Assembly (NCBI GenBank): GCA_017508505.1
Contig: JAFVYT010000048.1
Span: 1-12,152, forward strand
Length of the DNA stretch: 12,152 nucleotides
Direction of reading: 5' to 3'
Source of the DNA: Clostridia bacterium
GTDB lineage: Bacteria; Bacillota_A; Clostridia; Oscillospirales; SIG627
Shown here: piece after piece, positions 1-4,992 of the stretch
How positions within the stretch are numbered: the first letter of the stretch is position 1
Layout: each line of letters opens with the position of its first letter
Program-made: the position numbers and the translations under genes
Notes under the pieces: model-generated
The model's database searches: none
Told to the model about the DNA's origin: nothing
Seen by the model: the letters and a program-made list of their open reading frames with translations, nothing else

Positions 1-14
1 CATTTTTTACCATA

Positions 15-138
15 ATATGCCCAAAGGGCATATATCATATTGCGATAGCAATATTTCACATTTCCGTAAGGAAATACTTCATATTACCGTTAGGTAATAT
101 ATCATTGGGGGTTGCGGTAATCCCTTACCGCAACCCCC
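15..138. repeat. Ladder of five unlike hairpins with TCA-containing linkers
   Basis: Five perfect inverted repeats lie head to tail. 15-33 has an 8-bp stem ATATGCCC and loop AAA. 37-54 has stem ATATTGC and loop GATA. 60-75 has stem ATTTCC and loop GTAA. 81-100 has stem ATATTACC and loop GTTA. 107-138 has a 14-bp stem GGGGGTTGCGGTAA and loop TCCC. The linkers are short and alike: ATC, TTCAC, ACTTC and ATCATT, so most junctions read as a variant of ATATCAT or ATTTCACAT. The stems differ in sequence but share one plan: A/T-rich outer pairs, G/C-rich pairs near the loop, and 3-4 base loops. This is not a CRISPR array, because there is no constant repeat. It lies just past the spoIVB stop and may continue left of the window. 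Function is unknown; a structured 3' UTR or a REP-like dispersed repeat is possible. Confidence 0.85.
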
Positions 139-155
139 GTTCAGGTGCTTTTTTT

Positions 156-1334
156 CTATTCCGGCATATTGCCGAGCATATTCTCGATGAAGATGCCGTA
201 GCCTCGGGTGGGGTCGCCCACGAGCACGTGGGTGACCGCACCGACCAGCTTTCCGTTTTGGAGAATGGGGGATCCGCTCATTCCTTGAATGATGCCGCCC
301 GTCTTTTCCAAGAGGGCGGGGTCGGTGACGTGTAGGACGAAGTTTTTCGTTTCACGGTCGGGCCCGATGATCTCCTCGATCTCGATTTCATATTCCTTTT
401 TTCCGTCGGAGTCCAGGGTGCAAACAAGGCTCGCCTTGCCCGTTTTTACCTCACCCTTCAGGGCGATGGGAACGGTGGGGGAGCGGTCCCCTTGGCAAGG
501 CAGGGTTCCGAACACCCCCGTGGAGGTGTTGGCCGAGAGGGCTCCGTAGGGGTCCTTTTCCAGCGTGCCGCGGATCTCTCCGGCCTTTCCGTTTTCCCCT
601 CGCAGGATCCCCTCGATCCGCGCTTGGCAGACCGAGCCGGATTTCAGGGGGAAGACGGCGCCGCTTTCGGAGTCGCACACTGCGTGCCCGAGTCCTCCGA
701 AGGCTCCGCTCACGGGATCGCGGAAGGTCACCGTTCCCAATCCCGCCGCGCCGTCCCGCACCCAAAGCCCCGCCTTATACCCGCCGCCGTCCGCAGAAAA
801 GGCAGGGGTCAGGGCAAGGGTCAGAGCTTCGTTTTGCCGCTTGACCGAAAGGGTCACCTCTTTCCCGTCGCTGCGGGAGACGATTTTCGCAAAGGTGGCG
901 GCATCCGAAAGGGTCACGCCGTTTGCCTTCAGAAGCAGGTCTCCCTTCTTCAGCCCTGCCGCCGCTCCGGGAGAGACGGTGCCCGCGTCGGTGCGGATTT
1001 CTCCGAGACCCGTGACGAGCAGAGCCCCGGTTTCGATCCGCAGGCCGAAGAGCTCGCCGCCGCAAATGACCTCCGCCTTGGGATAGAAATTGACCCGAAC
1101 ACTTTTGACGGGCACAAGCCCGAAGGCCATCAGGCGGTAGTCGCTGCTTTGTGTCTGTCCGCCGTCGCTTTCCTCCGGAACGAAGGAGAAGCAAAACAGA
1201 CTCTCCGGCTCGTCTCCGTCGAAGCGGCTGATGGTGTCCGGGCAAAGATAGTCACCCAGTCCGAAAAAAGAAAGAAACACAAAATAGAGAAGGAGACAAA
1301 GGGCGGCGATCCGTGCCGGTATTTGCTTTTTCAT
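156..1334 (-). CDS. spoIVB: SpoIVB peptidase (S55 family), stage IV sporulation
   Basis: In sporulating Firmicutes SpoIVB is made in the forespore, crosses into the intermembrane space and cleaves SpoIVFA. This releases processing of pro-sigma-K in the mother cell. The protein has 392 residues (B. subtilis SpoIVB about 426): a membrane anchor at about 8-25, a PDZ domain at about 108-175 (SPGAAAGLKKGD), and a C-terminal S55 protease domain. The triad is visible: His217 in GLGHAV, Asp338 in HVTDPALL and Ser353 in GMSGSPI. The Asp-to-Ser distance of 15 equals that I recall for the B. subtilis enzyme (363/378). The frame stays open to 1478, but I place the start at 1334, where GGGAG lies 7 nt upstream and the anchor begins directly. 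The gene is divergent from the 1529 gene. The usual neighbours recN (upstream) and spo0A (downstream) are not seen here, although the downstream side is cut by the window. Confidence 0.93.
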   Translation of the reverse strand: MKKQIPARIAALCLLLYFVFLSFFGLGDYLCPDTISRFDGDEPESLFCFSFVPEESDGGQTQSSDYRLMAFGLVPVKSVRVNFYPKAEVICGGELFGLRIETGALLVTGLGEIRTDAGTVSPGAAAGLKKGDLLLKANGVTLSDAATFAKIVSRSDGKEVTLSVKRQNEALTLALTPAFSADGGGYKAGLWVRDGAAGLGTVTFRDPVSGAFGGLGHAVCDSESGAVFPLKSGSVCQARIEGILRGENGKAGEIRGTLEKDPYGALSANTSTGVFGTLPCQGDRSPTVPIALKGEVKTGKASLVCTLDSDGKKEYEIEIEEIIGPDRETKNFVLHVTDPALLEKTGGIIQGMSGSPILQNGKLVGAVTHVLVGDPTRGYGIFIENMLGNMPE

Positions 1335-1373
1335 ATTGTGCTCCCATTGAAAATTGTCTTTTTCAGACGTAAT

Positions 1374-1402
1374 TAATTTGCACAAAACGGGAGAAAATAT
1401 GT
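1374..1402 (-). promoter_or_regulatory. Candidate sigma-G-type promoter for spoIVB
   Basis: Read on the minus strand, ACATA (1402-1398) is followed after 17 nt by CAAATTA (1380-1374), about 40 nt before the chosen spoIVB start. This resembles the forespore sigma-G pattern (GMATA, 17-18 nt, CATnnTA), which is what controls spoIVB in Bacillus. Both boxes have mismatches and the region is A/T-rich, so a chance match is quite possible. Confidence 0.3.
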
Positions 1403-1463
1403 TACGATAATAATGGCTTTTCAAAATAAGTCTGCCAAAGGGGAAACATTTTCCGTCATCTTC

Positions 1464-1492
1464 TTGTTTTTTTTCCAAAAGCGTGCTACAAT
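1464..1492 (+). promoter_or_regulatory. Sigma-A promoter with extended -10
   Basis: TTGTTT (1464-1469) is followed by a 17-nt spacer and TACAAT (1487-1492). TG lies at the extended -10 position (1484-1485). It is about 37 nt upstream of the ATG at 1529 and points to that gene. Confidence 0.6.
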
Positions 1493-1528
1493 ATCCTCTG
1501 ATCTAAAAAAAGAAGGAGATTTGTTGCC

Positions 1529-2074
1529 ATGGCAGGAAACGGAAACGATTTTTTACCAAATTACGTGGAGCACATCGTGCCCTTGAAGGAAACGAAGCTG
1601 ATCCTTCCCAGAAAGCTGATTTTGTACTTCGGCGCGGCGATTCTGGTGCTGACGGCGCTCACGCTGATTCTGGTGTTTAACTTTTTGGCTCCCATCTTCG
1701 CGGTGATGATGATTCTGGTGGCATACCTTGTGTGGTACTTTTCCCGCTATGCCTCCGTGGAGTTTGAGTATACGATCCATCAGGGAGAGATCTCCTTTGA
1801 TATTGTGTACGGAAGAAAGCAGAGAAAGCCTTATTATTCCACTCCTCTGAACCGCATCGAGCGCATCGCTCCCCTGGTGGACGGTGCCGTGCCCGAGGCG
1901 GATCTGCGCGACGCGGAAAAGGAGGTCTTCTGTGCCTCCCGAAAGAAGAGCCCCTACGCCCGCTATGCCGTGGTGCGCGGGGAGGATGGCAAAAAGACCA
2001 TTCTCTACTTTGAGGTAACGGAAAAGGCGGAAAAGGTATTGCATTTCTTCAACTCCCGCGCCTTCCTCAAGTAA
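1529..2074 (+). CDS. Small two-helix membrane protein, unknown function (DUF6106-like)
   Basis: This 181-residue protein has a polar N-terminus, two adjacent membrane helices at about 28-49 and 51-69, and a cytosolic C-terminal domain from about 72 rich in beta-type sequence (EFEYTIHQGEISFDIVYGRK). The layout, a helical hairpin followed by a small beta domain, recalls bacterial PH-like membrane proteins. The sequence feels like the clostridial family DUF6106, but I name that from memory only. I see no catalytic motif. The start is set by AAGGAGA (1513-1519), 9 nt before the ATG, and by a good promoter just upstream. The 108 nt to htrA hold a separate promoter, so the two genes need not form an operon. 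Function is unknown. Confidence 0.85.
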   Translation: MAGNGNDFLPNYVEHIVPLKETKLILPRKLILYFGAAILVLTALTLILVFNFLAPIFAVMMILVAYLVWYFSRYASVEFEYTIHQGEISFDIVYGRKQRKPYYSTPLNRIERIAPLVDGAVPEADLRDAEKEVFCASRKKSPYARYAVVRGEDGKKTILYFEVTEKAEKVLHFFNSRAFLK

Positions 2075-2078
2075 GGGA

Positions 2079-2123
2079 TTTTCAAGCGCTTTTCACACAG
2101 GATTCATTTTTCCTCGTTATAAT
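2079..2123 (+). promoter_or_regulatory. htrA promoter with 11-nt-spaced TTTTCA repeats
   Basis: A perfect -10 box TATAAT lies at 2118-2123, but no good -35 box exists at 16-18 nt. Upstream, TTTTCAAG (2079), TTTTCACA (2090) and a weaker GATTCATT (2101) start exactly 11 nt apart, about one helical turn. This suggests an activator site that replaces the -35 box. I recall TTTTCACA-like octamer repeats before B. subtilis htrA, linked to CssR control. Transfer of that role here is inference. Confidence 0.5.
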
Positions 2124-2182
2124 AGAGGCAAGATAAGGGATCCGAAGAAAAAGCGATCCGCAAAAAACGAAAGGTGATACCC

Positions 2183-3571
2183 ATGACTGACGAAAGACAA
2201 GATTATACCTCCCCCGAGTCCGGCGGCACTCCTCCCGAGTCCGGCAATGCGCCCAATACGCCGAATCAGGGGCCTGCGCAGCCCTTTGACCGTCCCCCCT
2301 ACGGCGCGGGCGGCTCCTGGCAGAGCACGTCCTACTCCGGCTCCTCCTATTACGGTGGGGGCGGCTACGGCACGCCGAGCCCCGCTCCTGAAGGAAAGGG
2401 CCCGAAAAAGCCAAATCGCTCCGTAGGCTGGATCATCGGCCTTGCGCTCCTTTACGTGGGGCTCATCGGCGGGATCTTTGCCCTGATTGCCACGGGTACG
2501 CTCCGGTTTGGCTTTGTGGCCGAGGAGACGAATCAGACCGTAGAGGTCGGGGAGAAGGAGAAGGGCGAAAGGGAGACCTATGCCCCCATTGAAGAGGTGA
2601 CCTTGGAGGACGGAAGCCTCGTTCTGAGAAACGAGGATCACTCCGGGGAGGCGTTGACCGCCACCGAGCTGTACGAGAAAAACGTAGAATCCGTGGTCTT
2701 TGTGGTGGCCAACTACCGCAACGGCATCAGCACCGGCTCCGGATTTGTCATCGACGCCAAGAGCGGCTATATCCTCACCAACTATCACGTGGTGGAGGAT
2801 TGCGAGGACATCTCCGTATCCTTTGTGTCCGAGAAGGCCTACAAGGCAGAGCTTGTGGGCGGAGACGAGATCAACGACGTGGCGGTGCTCAAGGTGGATG
2901 CCGAGGGCCTGCGCGCCGTGAACACCACGAATTCCGACCATCTCAGGGTCGGCTCCGACGTGATCATCATCGGAAACCCCTTGGGCGACCTGACCTTTAC
3001 CATGACCCGCGGAATCGTTTCTGCGGTCAACCGCAAGATCAGCACCGGGGAATACAACATCAGAACCTTCCAGACCGATACCGCCATCAATTCCGGCAAC
3101 TCCGGCGGCCCTGCCTTTAATGCGGCGGGAGAGGTCATCGGCATTGCCTCCGCCAAGTATTCTGCCGCGGGGGTGGAGGGCATCGGCTTCTGCATTCCCA
3201 TCAACGACGCCATGGCGGTGGCAAGAGATCTGATCGCCTACGGCTACGTGACGGGAAGACCCAATTTCGGCATTGCCGTTTCCGATTCCTACGGGTATGA
3301 GTACTCCATCGACCAGCACGGCAGACCCGTGCGGGTGGAGGTGACCAAGGGTGCCCGGGTGGAGGAGGTCGGAAAGGATTCCTGCGCGGAAAAGGCCGGC
3401 TTGAAGGTGGGGGACATCATCACCAAGATCGACGATACCAAGATCGAGACCGCCAACGCCCTCATCAACGCTAAGACCGCCTACAAGGCGGGGGATACCG
3501 TAAAGCTGGAGGTCTACCGCGACGGTGAGACCCTGACTCTGACGGTGGTATTCGACGAATATACCCCCTGA
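2183..3571 (+). CDS. htrA: HtrA/DegP-type membrane-anchored serine protease
   Basis: This 462-residue S1C protease probably degrades or refolds misfolded proteins on the outer face of the membrane. A cytosolic tail of about 80 residues is rich in Pro, Gly, Ser and Tyr (YSGSSYYGGGGYG). One membrane helix follows at about 83-106, then an acidic linker, the trypsin-like domain at about 158-355 and one PDZ domain at about 375-458. The catalytic triad is His202 (TNYHVV), Asp232 (NDVAVLKV) and Ser307 (GNSGGPA). A GTG at 2174 would add three residues, but it lies inside the ribosome binding site AAAGGTGAT (2170-2178), so the ATG at 2183 is the likely start. The gene has its own promoter and a strong terminator at 3599, and so appears to be a single-gene unit. 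Length and architecture are usual for Firmicute HtrA. Confidence 0.94.
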   Translation: MTDERQDYTSPESGGTPPESGNAPNTPNQGPAQPFDRPPYGAGGSWQSTSYSGSSYYGGGGYGTPSPAPEGKGPKKPNRSVGWIIGLALLYVGLIGGIFALIATGTLRFGFVAEETNQTVEVGEKEKGERETYAPIEEVTLEDGSLVLRNEDHSGEALTATELYEKNVESVVFVVANYRNGISTGSGFVIDAKSGYILTNYHVVEDCEDISVSFVSEKAYKAELVGGDEINDVAVLKVDAEGLRAVNTTNSDHLRVGSDVIIIGNPLGDLTFTMTRGIVSAVNRKISTGEYNIRTFQTDTAINSGNSGGPAFNAAGEVIGIASAKYSAAGVEGIGFCIPINDAMAVARDLIAYGYVTGRPNFGIAVSDSYGYEYSIDQHGRPVRVEVTKGARVEEVGKDSCAEKAGLKVGDIITKIDDTKIETANALINAKTAYKAGDTVKLEVYRDGETLTLTVVFDEYTP

Positions 3572-3598
3572 TTTGTGAAGAGAATGAATCAAAATTGT

Positions 3599-3634
3599 AA
3601 AAAGAGTTCGACGAGCCTGTCGGACTCTTTTTTT
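3599..3634 (+). terminator. Rho-independent terminator after htrA
   Basis: A 14-bp stem runs from AAAAAGAGTTCGAC (3599-3612) to GTCGGACTCTTTTT (3619-3632), with loop GAGCCT and further T residues. The single imperfect pair is T-G, which is stable only in plus-strand RNA. It lies 27 nt after the htrA stop. Confidence 0.93.
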
Positions 3635-3659
3635 GCTCGTTGAAAAGACGTGAAAACTC

Positions 3660-3688
3660 TTGCCAAAAGAAGAAAAGAGTGCTAAAAT
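3660..3688 (+). promoter_or_regulatory. Sigma-A promoter of the glycerophosphotransferase/YidC-fusion operon
   Basis: TTGCCA (3660-3665) is followed by exactly 17 nt and TAAAAT (3683-3688), with an extended -10 TG at 3680-3681. It sits between the htrA terminator and the ATG at 3762, leaving a leader of about 65 nt rich in A and G. Confidence 0.75.
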
Positions 3689-3761
3689 GAAATTTGGTAC
3701 GTTGTGCCGCTTTCAAAAGAAAAAAAGAAACCGACGAAGAAAACAGAAAAGGAGATTTGAG

Positions 3762-4991
3762 ATGTTTCTTTACATAGATCCCGGTACGGGCAGTATGCTC
3801 TTTACCATTTTGGTGGGCGTGCTGGGTGCCGCCTTTTATTCCGTGCGGATGCTTTGGATCAAGCTGCGCTTCAAGCTCAGCGGAGGAAAGGCCAAGGCAG
3901 AATTGGAGAAGATCCCCTTTGTGATCTTTTCCGACAACAAGCGCTATTGGCTGATCTTTGAGCCCATCCTGCGGGAATTGGAGCGCCGCGGCGTGAACGT
4001 GGTGTACCTGACCGCCTCTCCCGACGACCCCGCTCTGACGACGGATCTGAAAAACGTAAAGGCAGAGTATCTGGAGGGCAACAGGATTTATATGCGCCTC
4101 AACTTCCTCAACGCCGCCGTGGTGCTGTCCACTACCCCCGGTCTTGACGTGTACCAGTGGAAGCGGTCCAAGGAGGTGCAGTATTACGTGCATATTCCTC
4201 ACGCCGCCAGCGAGATCATTCTGTACCGTATGTTCGGTATCGACTATTACGATGCCATTCTTCTCTCCGGGGACTATCAGATCCAAGACGTGAGAGAATT
4301 GGAGGCCCTCCGCTCCCTTCCTCCCAAGGAAATGGTCAAGGTTGGCATCCCCTATATGGACGTGATGGCAAAGCGTCTGGAGGAGAGCGGCCCCGCTCCC
4401 GAGCATCCTACCACGGTGCTGCTGGCTCCCACCTGGGGACAGAGCTCCATTTTCGGGGTGTACGGCGGTAAGATCATCGACAAGCTTCTGGAAACGGGCT
4501 ACCACGTGATCGTCCGTCCCCATCCCCAGTCCTTCGACTCCGAAAAGGAATTGATGGAGGAATTGATGAAAAAGTACCCCGAGTCCGAGCGTCTTGAGTG
4601 GAATCGGGATACGGACAACTTTGAGGTGCTCCGCCGCTCCGACATCCTGATTTCCGACTTCTCCGGTGTGATCTTTGATTTTGCGCTGGTATACGGGAAG
4701 CCCGTGATCTACACGGATCCCAAGTTTGACCTCGGATTGTACGACGCCTGGTGGATGGAGGGACACACCCTTTGGACCACGGGGGCTCTGCCCCGCCTCG
4801 GGTGCGAGCTCACCGCCGAATCCATGGAAAACATCAAGGAGCTCATCGATACCTGCCTGACGGATGCCCGCTTTGAGGAGGGCCGCCGAGAGGTGAAGGA
4901 GGAGACCTGGGCACACTTCGGCGAGGGCGCTGCCCGCGTCGCCGACTACCTTGTCGCCAAGTACGAAGAAATCGTAAAAGAGGAAAAGTAA
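3762..4991 (+). CDS. CDP-glycerol glycerophosphotransferase-like enzyme with IDPGTGS membrane N-terminus
   Basis: This 409-residue protein resembles the TagB/TagF family (PF04464), GT-B enzymes that move glycerol-phosphate or a related polyol-phosphate from a CDP-activated donor onto a lipid-linked acceptor at the inner membrane face. Family signs are HIPHAAS with His147, the LAPTWG strand (221-226), RPHP with His254, and the C-terminal ISDFSGVIFDFA block (297-308). Residues 1-40 are unlike classic TagF: the motif YIDPGTGSMLF leads into one membrane helix (about 11-31) and a basic stretch. The frame is open from 3660, but AAAAGGAGA (3747-3755) sets the start at 3762 and directly precedes the motif. 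The stop is 1 nt before the next ATG, so the two products are probably translationally coupled. Donor and acceptor cannot be read from the sequence; a sugar- or ribitol-phosphate is possible. Confidence 0.88.
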   Translation: MFLYIDPGTGSMLFTILVGVLGAAFYSVRMLWIKLRFKLSGGKAKAELEKIPFVIFSDNKRYWLIFEPILRELERRGVNVVYLTASPDDPALTTDLKNVKAEYLEGNRIYMRLNFLNAAVVLSTTPGLDVYQWKRSKEVQYYVHIPHAASEIILYRMFGIDYYDAILLSGDYQIQDVRELEALRSLPPKEMVKVGIPYMDVMAKRLEESGPAPEHPTTVLLAPTWGQSSIFGVYGGKIIDKLLETGYHVIVRPHPQSFDSEKELMEELMKKYPESERLEWNRDTDNFEVLRRSDILISDFSGVIFDFALVYGKPVIYTDPKFDLGLYDAWWMEGHTLWTTGALPRLGCELTAESMENIKELIDTCLTDARFEEGRREVKEETWAHFGEGAARVADYLVAKYEEIVKEEK

Positions 4992-4992
4992 G

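Noticed and set aside
15..138. CRISPR array
   Set aside because: There is no constant repeat and no spacer-sized unit; each stem differs and no cas gene is present.
1335..1478. 48-residue N-terminal extension of SpoIVB
   Set aside because: The extension is polar and basic ahead of the membrane anchor, has no ribosome binding site, and overlaps the probable promoter region. GGGAG fits the start at 1334.
3660..3761. 34-residue basic extension of the glycerophosphotransferase
   Set aside because: It covers the -35/-10 promoter and the leader, and AAAAGGAGA sits correctly for the ATG at 3762.
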